NCBI GenBank assembly: GCA_016189905.1
Contig: JACPRP010000051.1
Coordinates: 1-44,846 of the forward strand
DNA from: Chloroflexota bacterium
GTDB lineage: Bacteria > Chloroflexota > UBA6077 > FW602-bin22 > JACPRP01
Direction of reading: 5' to 3'
DNA: 44,846 nt
Shown: positions 24,551 through 32,661 of the stretch, in pieces
Layout: each line of letters begins with the position of its first letter
How positions within the stretch are numbered: position 1 is the first letter of the stretch
Notes under the pieces: generated by a model
Told to the model about the DNA's origin: nothing
The model's database searches: none
Seen by the model: only the letters and a program-made list of their open reading frames with translations
Position numbers and translations under genes: made by a program

Positions 24551-25339
24551 TCACGGCGACGAAGGACTAACGCGTATGCCGTAACGTTCGAGAACTCCTC
24601 TGAGGGTCACCGGCTCTGTTCTGAAAATGCTATCATCACCCGCGGCACGCAACGCGAGTTCAATTGCGAGATCCTCCGAGTCCTTCAACGACTTGAGGGT
24701 CAACGCGTCTTGAGGATCGATCGCGAACGTTACGAACGATGGCTGATTCTGCTGCTGCTGTTGCTGCGGAGACGGGTTGCTGGGAGCTACCGTTTGACCA
24801 CCAATTGAGACTACCCTTAGATTCTGCATGGTCGCCTGTGTCGTGTCTGGCGTTTGCGTCTCCGCCGTGCTTGATTGGGGAGCGTTCTTGTTCTTCGATG
24901 GTCGGTATGTCACGAGGACATCGACTGCATCACCGGGCTTGATGAGTCCGAGCCCGACGATATTTGAGGCCGGAAACGTCAAGAGAACTTTACCCTTTTC
25001 CATCGTGAACGACAGGGCAGTCTGTCCCTTCGAGTCGATCAATTTTGAAGCGAGGATGATCTCTCCCGCGAATATCTTGATTGGCGTCATCTTGCCGACC
25101 ACGTCGTCGGTCAATGTAAACGCCCCGTTGGGGATCGCCGAGACCGGCATTCGCTTCACAGCCACGGCTGCCGGCTGAATTACCGTTCTATCTGGGATGT
25201 CCTGCAATGCTACCACGACATCGCCAGTGACCACTTTGCTGCTGGCCGCACTCTGCGTGATGATGAAAACCAGCACGCCTACTGCCACGGCGAGCAAAGC
25301 GCCGAGCGCAACGAATATCATACCCCTTCGCTTTGCCAT
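24551..25339 (-). CDS. cpaB: Flp pilus assembly protein CpaB/RcpC
   Basis: This 262-residue protein has one N-terminal membrane segment (about 7-28), then a SAF-type domain (about 38-105, with DIPDRTVIQPAAVAVKRMP) and the RcpC/CpaB core (about 105-240). A glutamine-rich loop (PQQQQQQNQ) lies in the middle of the second domain. In Gram-negative bacteria RcpC works with a secretin. No secretin gene is present here, so in a one-membrane cell it may instead stabilise the pilus in the wall. The start at 25339 follows AAAGGA. A strong stem-loop at 25432-25461 separates it from the pilin genes. Confidence 0.88.
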   Translation of the reverse strand: MAKRRGMIFVALGALLAVAVGVLVFIITQSAASSKVVTGDVVVALQDIPDRTVIQPAAVAVKRMPVSAIPNGAFTLTDDVVGKMTPIKIFAGEIILASKLIDSKGQTALSFTMEKGKVLLTFPASNIVGLGLIKPGDAVDVLVTYRPSKNKNAPQSSTAETQTPDTTQATMQNLRVVSIGGQTVAPSNPSPQQQQQQNQPSFVTFAIDPQDALTLKSLKDSEDLAIELALRAAGDDSIFRTEPVTLRGVLERYGIRVSPSSP

Positions 25340-25431
25340 CGTAACACGAATCCTTTGCTTTTTAGTGAATGATGGTCGCTGCTGGCCCAGTTCAGCCTAC
25401 CGCTGGCTCGAGTGTCGTCAGTTGGCCCAAG

Positions 25432-25461
25432 AAGAGCCCTACCGCAGCCGATAGGGCTCTT
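25432..25461 (-). terminator. Stem-loop between the flp genes and cpaB, probable partial terminator
   Basis: AAGAGCCCTA (25432-25441) and TAGGGCTCTT (25452-25461) make a perfect 10-bp stem with a 10-nt loop. On the minus strand the stem is followed by CTTGG, so the U tract is interrupted. It lies 55 bp past the first pilin stop. A leaky terminator or a 3' stabiliser here would let pilin mRNA outnumber the assembly genes. Confidence 0.6.
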
Positions 25462-25516
25462 GGTCATTGGTGAATAACTCTCAAGATTGGAAACTATACC
25501 AGGTTGATAAGTCTTG

Positions 25517-25663
25517 CTACAAACTACTGACGACGCTTGAGAAGATGTTGCCGACGGCTGGACCCAACACCGTCAGGACGGCGATGACCACGACGGCCAC
25601 CAGGGCCAGAATCAGACCGTATTCAACCATGCCCTGGCCTTCTTCTCGCTTAAGCCACCTCAT
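25517..25663 (-). CDS. flp: Flp-type pilin (second copy in transcript order)
   Basis: The 48-residue prepilin has a short basic leader (MRWLKREEG), then the Flp processing site G/QGMVEY, in which Glu+5 and Tyr+6 of the mature protein are present. A continuous hydrophobic helix (LILALVAVVVIAVLTVLG) and a short tail follow. After cleavage the product is a pilus subunit of about 39 residues. The ATG at 25663 follows AAGGAGG by 10 nt. A GTG directly upstream (25666) is an equally good start. It is almost identical to the other pilin from residue 8 on, so the pair arose by a recent tandem duplication. No TadV-type prepilin peptidase gene is in the window. Confidence 0.93.
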   Translation of the reverse strand: MRWLKREEGQGMVEYGLILALVAVVVIAVLTVLGPAVGNIFSSVVSSL

Positions 25664-25772
25664 CACGTTCTTGCCTCCTTTATAATGAAATGACCGCCAC
25701 CGCCCCACCGCACACGACCCCAAAACGGTGCGCTCTTGTGCACGCGCACGCCCCTGACTTTGTTTGCACCTA

Positions 25773-25922
25773 TCACAAACTGTTGACCACGCTGGAGAAA
25801 ACATTGCCGACGGCCGGGCCGAGCACTGTCAGCACAGCGATGACCACGACGGCGACGAGCGCCAGGATGAGACCATACTCTACCATACCTTGACCTTCTT
25901 CGCGATTGAACCATTTCTTCAC
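25773..25922 (-). CDS. flp: Flp-type pilin (first copy in transcript order)
   Basis: This 49-residue prepilin reads MKKWFNREEG before the cleavage site G/QGMVEY, then the same hydrophobic helix as its neighbour and a tail ending VFSSVVNSL. It starts with GTG at 25922 behind an ideal AGGAGGTGA ribosome site 5 nt upstream, so strong translation is expected. The stop is TGA at 25773-25775. Only a few positions, in the leader and near the end, differ from the second copy. A 15-bp identical block (ATGACCGCCACCGCC, 25690-25704 and 25949-25963) lies upstream of both genes, so the duplication included upstream sequence. Confidence 0.93.
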   Translation of the reverse strand: MKKWFNREEGQGMVEYGLILALVAVVVIAVLTVLGPAVGNVFSSVVNSL

Positions 25923-26045
25923 TTTTCTCACCTCCTTTTCCTCCAAGAATGACCGCCACCGCCACCGCCCCCGCGCCAGTAAACCCGCGGCTTGCGCCGC
26001 TTCCGCGTAGATCTGACCTGGTTGTCAGTTCTATCTGGTGGATAC

Positions 26046-26074
26046 AGTCTAACGTCCAGGAGGTAAGCCGACAA
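26046..26074 (-). promoter_or_regulatory. Candidate promoter of the flp-tad operon
   Basis: Minus-strand TTGTCG (26069-26074) and TAGACT (26046-26051) are 17 bp apart, each with four of six consensus bases. It would start a transcript about 120 nt before the first pilin gene. The 20-bp triple repeat at 26138-26197 lies about 65 bp upstream, where an activator could bind. Confidence 0.38.
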
Positions 26075-26137
26075 TAGGAAACTGGTCCTGAGCAAGTTAG
26101 GACACAAGTACTATATCGGTTCGGTGTGATGGATCTT

Positions 26138-26197
26138 TTGGAGAGTTGCGGTTTGTGTTGGAGAGTTGCGTTTTGTGTTGGAGAGTTGCGGTTTGTG
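26138..26197. repeat. Three tandem 20-bp repeats upstream of the pilin operon
   Basis: The unit TTGGAGAGTTGCGGTTTGTG occurs three times head to tail at 26138-26157, 26158-26177 and 26178-26197, with a single base change in the middle copy. It begins 11 bp beyond the stop codon of the histidine kinase gene and lies before the flp genes. A period of 20 bp is close to two helical turns, so all copies face the same side of the DNA, as in regulator-binding iterons. Confidence 0.9.
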
Positions 26198-26208
26198 AAT
26201 GGGGAACG

Positions 26209-27348
26209 CTACAACGGTATTTCTACCCGCACTCTGGTGCCTCGGCCAGCGGCGCTATCAAGCGAAACCTTGCCGCCAACCGCCTGGGCTCGCTCCAGCA
26301 TTCCCTTTATGCCGCGCAGGCCTCTCGACGCATTGGCGGCGAGGGCCTTATCGACGTTGAATCCGACGCCGTTGTCGTCGATTGCCAGTCGAACTAGCCC
26401 ATCGAGAACCACAACGTTCACCTGAACCTCGCCGGCCTGCCCGTGAGTGAGCGCGTTATCTATCGCTTCCTGGGCGATGCGGAACAGGGCAATTTCCAGG
26501 CGGCCGGGGAGACGGCTCTCGGCTCCTGAGCTCGAGACGTTGACCAAGGTCCCCTTTTTGGTCGCCAAGGATTCTATGTATCGACGCAGCGTCGGAACCA
26601 GCCCCAGGTCGTCGAGAATCATCGGCCGCAGGTCGAAGATGAATTGTCGCGTCACACGAAGCGTGTCTACCACCGTATCTTTCAAGCTTGCGAGTTCAGG
26701 CTTCAATGCTTCAGGATCAGCGGTTTGCAATCGCTCACAAACCTCCGCGCGAAGGATCAAGTTGACCAGGGATTGGGCGGGTCCGTCGTGGATCTGTCGC
26801 GCGATGCGCTGACGCTCATCTTCCTGAACCTCGACGATCCTACTAACGTCCTTATCAGCGGCGGTTGCGACGGTGAATTGAGTGATCGTGCTGGCAGTGA
26901 CCTCGTTGGCTGGAACAGTAGCCGCGACTGGGGCAGCCGCGGCTGCCGGAATTTCGCCAACCCCCTCAAGCAGCCTGCGAGAAACGTCGACGACGCGCTC
27001 CAGGAGCTTCTGATAGCGTCGTAGGTTCTCGGTCTTAAACTCCAGTTGTGCAAGCTGCTCCTTCATCATGAAAAGGCGCATTTCGGATTCTTGCGCGTTG
27101 GCATTCAGCTCACGGACCTCAGCTCGCGTATAGGCATCGGGCGCCATCTCTGCCTCGCGCAGTTTGCTCGCCGATTCTGCCGCTCGAGTGGTCTGACGCT
27201 CCACCTCAGAGGATATCTGCTTGATGAGCACGGTCATCTCGGTGGCCTCGCGGCGCACGCCCTCAAGGTCGCGATGGCAATCTTGCGCCAGCTCCCGGAG
27301 GCTCCCGAATGATTCGGTTTCCGACGCGGCTTTTGGCATAGCGTACAT
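26209..27348 (-). CDS. Soluble NarL/DegS-type sensor histidine kinase
   Basis: The 379-residue protein has no membrane segment. Residues about 15-130 are predicted coiled coil (charged heptads such as VRELNANAQESEMRLFMMKE in part), then an Ala/Val-rich linker, then a HisKA_3 domain with phospho-acceptor H187 in RQIHDGPAQSL. The GHKL ATPase follows, with EAIDNALTHG (N box), DDNGVGF (G1) and GLRGIKGMLERA (G2). Kinases of this class pair with LuxR-type regulators such as the gene just upstream (27398-28090). The ATG at 27348 follows AGGAG. Stimuli should be intracellular. The C-terminal end abuts the triple repeat in front of the pilin genes. Confidence 0.88.
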   Translation of the reverse strand: MYAMPKAASETESFGSLRELAQDCHRDLEGVRREATEMTVLIKQISSEVERQTTRAAESASKLREAEMAPDAYTRAEVRELNANAQESEMRLFMMKEQLAQLEFKTENLRRYQKLLERVVDVSRRLLEGVGEIPAAAAAPVAATVPANEVTASTITQFTVATAADKDVSRIVEVQEDERQRIARQIHDGPAQSLVNLILRAEVCERLQTADPEALKPELASLKDTVVDTLRVTRQFIFDLRPMILDDLGLVPTLRRYIESLATKKGTLVNVSSSGAESRLPGRLEIALFRIAQEAIDNALTHGQAGEVQVNVVVLDGLVRLAIDDNGVGFNVDKALAANASRGLRGIKGMLERAQAVGGKVSLDSAAGRGTRVRVEIPL

Positions 27349-27397
27349 AGGGTCTCCTGACTTGCTTCAAGTATTACAGCGGTTGGCGTAAAGAATG

Positions 27398-28090
27398 CTA
27401 CAGTTCCTGCATTTTGATCCAGCCACGACGAAGGGCGTATACAACTGCCTGCGTACGGTCGTTAACCGCCAGTTTTCGAAGTATGGATGTGATATGGTTC
27501 TTCACGGTCTGATCGCTGATCTTCAGGGCGCGAGCGATCTCTTTATTGGAGTTGCCGCGGGCTATATAGTCGAGCACCTCTATCTCTCGTGCCGACAGTG
27601 GCACAAAAAGAGGCTCTATCTCTTGGCCGACGTTAGCCAGCTCGCGGAATTGCTTTAGCACTCGTGACGCCACCATCGGCTTGGTCAATACGCTCTCGTT
27701 GATCAGGTATTCTCCGGCGCTGACCCGCCTGATCCCGTCGAGCAAATCGTCGGGGCGAACGTCTTTGAGATAGAAAGCGGCGGCGCCGACCTTGATCGCT
27801 TGAAAGAGCTGCTCTTCGTCATCATAGGCGGTCATTAAGATTATTCCTGCGCGAGGCAGGTGCAACTTGACGGCCCTCGCAACCTCCAGCCCATCGGTCG
27901 TCGGCATGTGGATATCCAGAAGGACGACGTCAGGCGCGATCGCGCGAGCCAGGGCGATTGCCTGTTTCCCATCTGCAGCTTCCCCGATGACATCGATGTC
28001 AGGCTCGGCTTCGAGCACGCCCTTAACGCCCTGGCAGAATATAGGGTGATCATCGGCGATTAACACTCTAATCTTGTCTAGCAACCCCAT
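27398..28090 (-). CDS. LuxR/NarL-family response regulator
   Basis: This 230-residue protein has a receiver domain with D13/D14, phospho-acceptor D59 in LLDIHMPTTDG, T87 and K109, and a C-terminal LuxR-type helix-turn-helix (LSAREIEVLDYIARGNSNKEIARALKIS in part, then VKNHITSILRKL). It should bind DNA when phosphorylated. The two HisKA_3 kinases on either side are the obvious partners, and all three genes read in one direction. GGGAGG lies five nt before the ATG at 28090. The GTG at 28093 is less likely. The nearest candidate target is the flp-tad operon with its triple repeat. Confidence 0.92.
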   Translation of the reverse strand: MGLLDKIRVLIADDHPIFCQGVKGVLEAEPDIDVIGEAADGKQAIALARAIAPDVVLLDIHMPTTDGLEVARAVKLHLPRAGIILMTAYDDEEQLFQAIKVGAAAFYLKDVRPDDLLDGIRRVSAGEYLINESVLTKPMVASRVLKQFRELANVGQEIEPLFVPLSAREIEVLDYIARGNSNKEIARALKISDQTVKNHITSILRKLAVNDRTQAVVYALRRGWIKMQEL

Positions 28091-28102
28091 CACCTCCTCC
28101 CG

Positions 28103-29206
28103 CTAACGATAGCTAGCGTCTTGTTTCTCCCTTTCGGGGTCAAGTGGCACCGTCAGCACGACCTTCGTTCCCTTGCCGGGCGCGCTGACGACCTCAAGCT
28201 CGGCGCCAATCAACTGGCTCCGCTCTTTCATACTGGTGAGGCCAAAATGTCCGACCTGCCTCGCCTGTTGCTCCTGCATATCGAAACCTTCGCCGTCGTC
28301 CTCGATCGATAGCCTCAACGATTTCTCGCTCCGTCCCAGCGTCACTTTCACTTTGGATGCGTGGCTGTGTTTCCTCACGTTTTGGAGCGCCTCCTGGACG
28401 ACCCGGTAGATGGCCGTTTCTTGTTCTTCAGGTAGATGGCCGATATCGGCCAGATCCGTTTCGACCCGCGTCTTAAAGCGCGACTGGTAGGTCTCGGCAT
28501 AATGCCTGACCATTGCCGCCAACCCCGACTCCGCCAGAGGCGCTGGAGCGCGACGCAGGTCGAAAATGAAGTTTCGCACCTCGGCCAGTCCGTCTCGGAC
28601 ATCCCTTTTGAGGGTTATAAGCTCTTCAGCGAGCCGTGCAGGATCTTTTTGTATGAGTCGCTCGCAGTACTCCAGCTCGAAAACCGCGTTTGCCAGCACT
28701 TGCGCTGGGCCGTCGTGAATCTCCCTGGCAAGCCGCTCCCTCTCCCCTTCCTGAGCCTGAAGCGCTCGAATTTGGGCGAGCTTTGCCGCAGGGGTCCCCT
28801 CACGGCTCAGGGCATCAGGCTTGGTGTACAGATATTTCACAGCTATGTCTGTTTGCTCCTCCAGCCAGGCGATGCGCTTCATCGTTCGTTGCAGTGCGAG
28901 AAGCCGTTCAGTTGTCCAGAGGGACCTCTGCGCTAGCTCTTGTTCTTCCTGCCTCAACATAGCCGTCTGAATGTCGGCTCCATTGTCGGTGCCAAAAAGC
29001 TCGAGCGCGCGCATCGCGCTCAACTTCTCCATCACTTTTTGTGAGGAGTTATGAATTTGTTGCAGTTCGTCTTCCCATTGTCGCAAGAGAGACTTCGCCT
29101 TGTCGTTCAGCGCACGAAGCTTCTCTTGCTGCTCGCGCACCACCTCAGCGGCAGCATCGAGCAAATCGATACTTTCCTGGCCGAACTTTAACGTTCTCAA
29201 TTGCAT
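28103..29206 (-). CDS. Soluble DegS-like sensor histidine kinase
   Basis: The 367-residue product is taken from the ATG at 29206, which has GGGGAGAG just upstream. The longer frame to 29266 overlaps the predicted promoter and is rejected. A long coiled-coil sensor part (about 10-140) resembles the DegS sensor region. The HisKA_3 motif REIHDGPAQVL holds H164, and the GHKL ATPase shows EALQNVRKHS, DDGEGF and GLTSMKERS. There is no membrane segment. It shares architecture but only moderate sequence with the second kinase at 26209-27348. Its stop codon is 12 bp before the response regulator start, so it is the first gene of the three-gene signalling operon. Confidence 0.89.
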   Translation of the reverse strand: MQLRTLKFGQESIDLLDAAAEVVREQQEKLRALNDKAKSLLRQWEDELQQIHNSSQKVMEKLSAMRALELFGTDNGADIQTAMLRQEEQELAQRSLWTTERLLALQRTMKRIAWLEEQTDIAVKYLYTKPDALSREGTPAAKLAQIRALQAQEGERERLAREIHDGPAQVLANAVFELEYCERLIQKDPARLAEELITLKRDVRDGLAEVRNFIFDLRRAPAPLAESGLAAMVRHYAETYQSRFKTRVETDLADIGHLPEEQETAIYRVVQEALQNVRKHSHASKVKVTLGRSEKSLRLSIEDDGEGFDMQEQQARQVGHFGLTSMKERSQLIGAELEVVSAPGKGTKVVLTVPLDPEREKQDASYR

Positions 29207-29237
29207 CAACTCTCCCCGCATGCCCTTCCCGAAGGTT

Positions 29238-29266
29238 AGTATACATCTATTGGAAAATTGCAACAA
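29238..29266 (-). promoter_or_regulatory. Promoter of the kinase-regulator-kinase operon
   Basis: Minus-strand TTGTTG (29261-29266) and TATACT (29238-29243) are 17 bp apart. The start point near 29231 lies about 25 nt before the ATG at 29206. This placement argues against the upstream in-frame start at 29266. Confidence 0.55.
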
Positions 29267-29302
29267 GGAAAGACGATGCTCGATCGAGAGGAGGCGCAGC
29301 GC

Positions 29303-30853
29303 CTAGTCGGCATTTAGCTCGTATACTAACATGCCGCGAAACCCCAGCGATCTCATATATTCTCGGTCGAGATTCAGAACCTCTTTCATCCCAGCCTGAT
29401 CGACTAGAGATGGGTACCAGTTCGGGAAGAATGCCAGGTAACGAGCGCGTTGTTCCTCGGCCATCGCCAGCAATCGCTCGGGCTGGCGAATGTACGGCAC
29501 CGTTTCTGGTGAGATCAGCCCGGCCGTGTCGAAAACCGGCCGATTCGCGAAGTAACCGATGGCGCCGATGTCATGTGTCGCGATGACGGTCCCTTCAGGA
29601 GTGTTCACCGCCAACCACTTCGCCGCTCTCACCTGTTGATCGTTGATAAATGCCGTGTCTGCGGCCAGTGTCTTTGCCCCTGTCGCCCAGAATGTTATGG
29701 CGAATGCCATAGCGATAGCTGGATAGATTGCTGCCAGTTTCCTCAGTTGCTTGTTCTGCAAGGCAATCAACAATCTCCTGATGCCCGCGACGCCGTAGAT
29801 TATGACAATTGGCATCAGCGGCATAAGATACCGTCCGTGATGAAACACCTGCGGTATGCGCCACCCATGAACGATAAAGAGCGATGCCAGCCACAGCAGC
29901 GGCAAAGCGTGGTGCGCCTCGCGCCTATGCACCACACCTTTGATCGATAGTATCAGGCCGGGAATCAACAGCAATCCAGGGCCCTGCGCGAAGAGCACCT
30001 CGCTGGCGTCTCGGATAAATATGACGTAGCCGAGCGAACCTGACGGACTGTATAATGCCTGCTTTGCATAAAATGTCGTGGGCAGAGGGCTGCCGCTCAG
30101 CGACCAGTTGAGAATTACATAGGGTGCGGCGAAGATGGCGAAGCCAGCGAGAATGATTGCCGAGTCGATCAGACGAGACGATGGTCTCCCTTTCCACATC
30201 CTGTAAGCGAAGGCCAGAGCGATGAGGAGCAAGCCTTCGGGCCTTGTCACCAGAATGGCCCCTGCCAGCAGGCCGAAAACCAACGGCTTCGCGTCCATGG
30301 CGGTCGTGTAGATCAGAGCCAACGATAAGAGCGTGAAGAACAGCGTCTCCATACCGGAGAATGCTGCCCACGCCAGGCTACCGTTCATGCCGACGAGAAC
30401 GGCAACCGCGGCGGCCATCCTCTTCCGTCCGGGGAACAGCGCCAGCGCCAGCCTGTGTGAAAGCAAGATTACGCCGAAAAAGCACAGCAATCCTGAAGTG
30501 TATGCCCACACGCGGGGATCGACGCCAACCGTATAGCCGAGAGAGAGCCAGAGAGTCCACATGGGGGAGGTCATCGCTGCTACCCGATCGCCCGGTGAAT
30601 ACACAAAGTCGCCAAAACGAACCAGATTCCGCGCAAAGGTCTGGTAGATCCACGAATCGTCTAGCGGAAAGCCGGCCAGATCGTTGTGTGCTGCCAGAGC
30701 GATCGAATACGCAATCGAAGTGGCCGCCACGAGCGCCGCGACGACTAGGGTCACGTCACGCTCGACATAGTCGATCGTTTTCTTCAGCGATATCCTGATA
30801 GCCGGATACGACAGTGGAGGGTGGCTCGTAGCGGCTGAAAGTCGTTTCGCCAT
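29303..30853 (-). CDS. Multi-spanning GT-C-type glycosyltransferase-like membrane protein
   Basis: This 516-residue protein has about ten hydrophobic segments. A first extracytoplasmic loop after segment one carries the acidic motif FPLDDSWIYQTFARNL, the position of the catalytic Asp in many GT-C enzymes that use lipid-linked sugars. A soluble C-terminal part of about 100 residues follows (from about 410, with IATHDIGAIGYFANRP and YLAFFPNWYPSLVD). No closer family was recognised, so substrate and product are unknown. The ATG at 30853 with AGGTGG eight nt upstream is preferred to the GTG at 30865. It lies after a second protein of the same broad class, 111 bp away, and the two may act in one envelope glycosylation pathway. 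Confidence 0.72.
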   Translation of the reverse strand: MAKRLSAATSHPPLSYPAIRISLKKTIDYVERDVTLVVAALVAATSIAYSIALAAHNDLAGFPLDDSWIYQTFARNLVRFGDFVYSPGDRVAAMTSPMWTLWLSLGYTVGVDPRVWAYTSGLLCFFGVILLSHRLALALFPGRKRMAAAVAVLVGMNGSLAWAAFSGMETLFFTLLSLALIYTTAMDAKPLVFGLLAGAILVTRPEGLLLIALAFAYRMWKGRPSSRLIDSAIILAGFAIFAAPYVILNWSLSGSPLPTTFYAKQALYSPSGSLGYVIFIRDASEVLFAQGPGLLLIPGLILSIKGVVHRREAHHALPLLWLASLFIVHGWRIPQVFHHGRYLMPLMPIVIIYGVAGIRRLLIALQNKQLRKLAAIYPAIAMAFAITFWATGAKTLAADTAFINDQQVRAAKWLAVNTPEGTVIATHDIGAIGYFANRPVFDTAGLISPETVPYIRQPERLLAMAEEQRARYLAFFPNWYPSLVDQAGMKEVLNLDREYMRSLGFRGMLVYELNAD

Positions 30854-30964
30854 TAGCAGGACCACCTATCGAATGTGATTGGCCACTTCCTTGCTATGCA
30901 AAACAAGCGTGGAACCGCTGTGATTCTACAACAATAGCAAGTTAGCTTCACTAGCACAAAGGTA

Positions 30965-32572
30965 CTACTGCCGGACTTCTGGCTGGAGCACGCTATAGAT
31001 TCTTGCGTCTCCCAGCACGGCTTCGAGCTTGAGATCGGGCGTATCCCCCTTCGTCTCGAAAACCCTGTCCATCGGCCGCGTATGTGCTCGCTCCAGGACG
31101 ATGTACCGCACGCCAAAGCGACGGGCAAGCGGCCCAACTACTTCAGGAGGATCGTTAGAAGCGGCGATCGCCGGTCGACCGGTGATGTAGTGGTAGCGCG
31201 GAGGGTCGATGAGCATCACTGGCTCTCGTTCGTCGGTCCTGGTGCTCAGCCAGGTGGCGATTTCCTGGTATCTGTTAAGCTGGTCATCCCACTTTTGAAT
31301 GGCGAGGATCGCCGCCGCGGCGCTTAGAATGACCGAGAAGGCGACCAGCATCATAGTGAAGTTGCGCTGGGCAATGGGCACTATCCAGTGCGGGCGGTGC
31401 CGGGCCGCGAAGTCCACCGTGGTGTCTAACCCGACGATGGCGGCGCCAAGGATGAACGGTAAGAGGGCTGCACCGGAATGGGCGTAGGTTCCGCGTGGGC
31501 TCTGGAATGTGAAGACCAGCGAAAGCACGAAATACAGGAGAATGTTGTAGACGTGAAACGGCAGGTACTCGGGCCGAGCGCGCAGGCGCCAGAGCCCGAT
31601 CAGGACGAGGGGTGCGAGGAAGAACTGCGCTATCTGAATCCAGACCCAAAGATTCTCGCCGAGCGCCCTGAGCTTCGATGTCAAGATCGGTATCAGGCCC
31701 CAGTCTAGATAGTACTGGAGATCGATTTCTCTTCCGTAAGCGAACATGTCATTGTATTCTCGCACGAACGCGGCCTTGAGTCCGACAGTCGGGAAGAGCT
31801 GCCCGAACACGAGCTCGTTTCGCAAGAGCCAGGGCGATAACACGATGGCGTAAGCCAGGAGGGCGCCAAGCGCTGATAGGAGGACAGGTAGAATGCGCGA
31901 TCGTTCTGTGTGCCATTTACGGAGCACAAGGGTGAAGAAAGCGGCCGCGAGCGACCCAAGCAACATCGCGCCGTCGGCCCGAGTTAGCTGGGCAAGGGCT
32001 ACCATGCCTCCCGCTGGAACAAGGTAGTGCGGTGAATCCCTGAGGGCTTTGTAGGAGAGGATCAGCGCCAGGGACCCGAAGACGGCAAACAGCGCGAAGC
32101 TCTCGGGAACGATCCAGTAGACCTCGTATATGCCGCTGAAAATCAGGAAGCCGGCGATGCTCCAGGCGTAGCGGTCACTGGGGAATATGTCCTTGCCAAG
32201 CCAGTAGCCGATAACCGGCAGTATGGACGACGCGATGATCATCGGGACCTGCGCCGCCCGAAATGACAGGCCAAACAACTGGAATGAGGCGGCCGTGACG
32301 ACGGACGAAAGAGGCATCCAGTAAGCATTGCTCGGATGAGGGATGGCGGTGGCTGCCTCCAGGTAGTTCCAGATGAAATCCTCGACGAATCCCCGTCCCT
32401 GGTACAGATTCTCGGCCACGTGGAAGTAATAGTAGGAATCCATATAGCCGGGCTGGCTTACGAACGACGCTGTGATCGATCGAACGACCAGCCCGGCGAG
32501 GAGGACAATCGTGTAGGCAGCCATCGGCGACGAGCGGCAAATCCTGGCGACTCGGGTCCAAATACCTGTCAT
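30965..32572 (-). CDS. Multi-spanning GT-C-type glycosyltransferase-like membrane protein
   Basis: The 535-residue product has about eleven hydrophobic segments. After the first comes a loop with PGYMDSYYYFHVAENLYQG, a PMT/GT-C-like acidic motif near residues 41-60. The C-terminal 100 residues are soluble, with DPPRYHYITGRPAIAA and VRYIVLERAH, a tail seen in several membrane mannosyltransferase-like proteins. It is only distantly similar to the following gene at 29303-30853 but has the same plan. AGGTGG lies seven nt before the ATG at 32572, and a promoter with a perfect -10 box lies at 32603-32631. Donor, acceptor and pathway are not known. Confidence 0.72.
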   Translation of the reverse strand: MTGIWTRVARICRSSPMAAYTIVLLAGLVVRSITASFVSQPGYMDSYYYFHVAENLYQGRGFVEDFIWNYLEAATAIPHPSNAYWMPLSSVVTAASFQLFGLSFRAAQVPMIIASSILPVIGYWLGKDIFPSDRYAWSIAGFLIFSGIYEVYWIVPESFALFAVFGSLALILSYKALRDSPHYLVPAGGMVALAQLTRADGAMLLGSLAAAFFTLVLRKWHTERSRILPVLLSALGALLAYAIVLSPWLLRNELVFGQLFPTVGLKAAFVREYNDMFAYGREIDLQYYLDWGLIPILTSKLRALGENLWVWIQIAQFFLAPLVLIGLWRLRARPEYLPFHVYNILLYFVLSLVFTFQSPRGTYAHSGAALLPFILGAAIVGLDTTVDFAARHRPHWIVPIAQRNFTMMLVAFSVILSAAAAILAIQKWDDQLNRYQEIATWLSTRTDEREPVMLIDPPRYHYITGRPAIAASNDPPEVVGPLARRFGVRYIVLERAHTRPMDRVFETKGDTPDLKLEAVLGDARIYSVLQPEVRQ

Positions 32573-32602
32573 TGCAACACCACCTGGCTGTTTCAGACAA
32601 GT

Positions 32603-32631
32603 ATTATATGGTCGCCACCCGTTCCTCGAAA
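32603..32631 (-). promoter_or_regulatory. Promoter upstream of the GT-C-like gene pair
   Basis: A perfect TATAAT (32603-32608, minus strand) is preceded after 17 bp by TTTCGA (32626-32631), a weak -35 box. The start point near 32596 is about 24 nt before the ATG at 32572. It separates this pair from the upstream slipin gene. Confidence 0.5.
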
Positions 32632-32661
32632 TGGGAAGATAGTACCACTCTAGCCTTCAGC

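Noticed and set aside
26126..26425. Open frame across the triple repeat giving a peptide with a repeated Leu-Cys-Trp-Arg-Val pattern
   Set aside because: The repeated peptide is a consequence of the DNA repeat. The frame runs antisense into the kinase gene and lacks a ribosome site.
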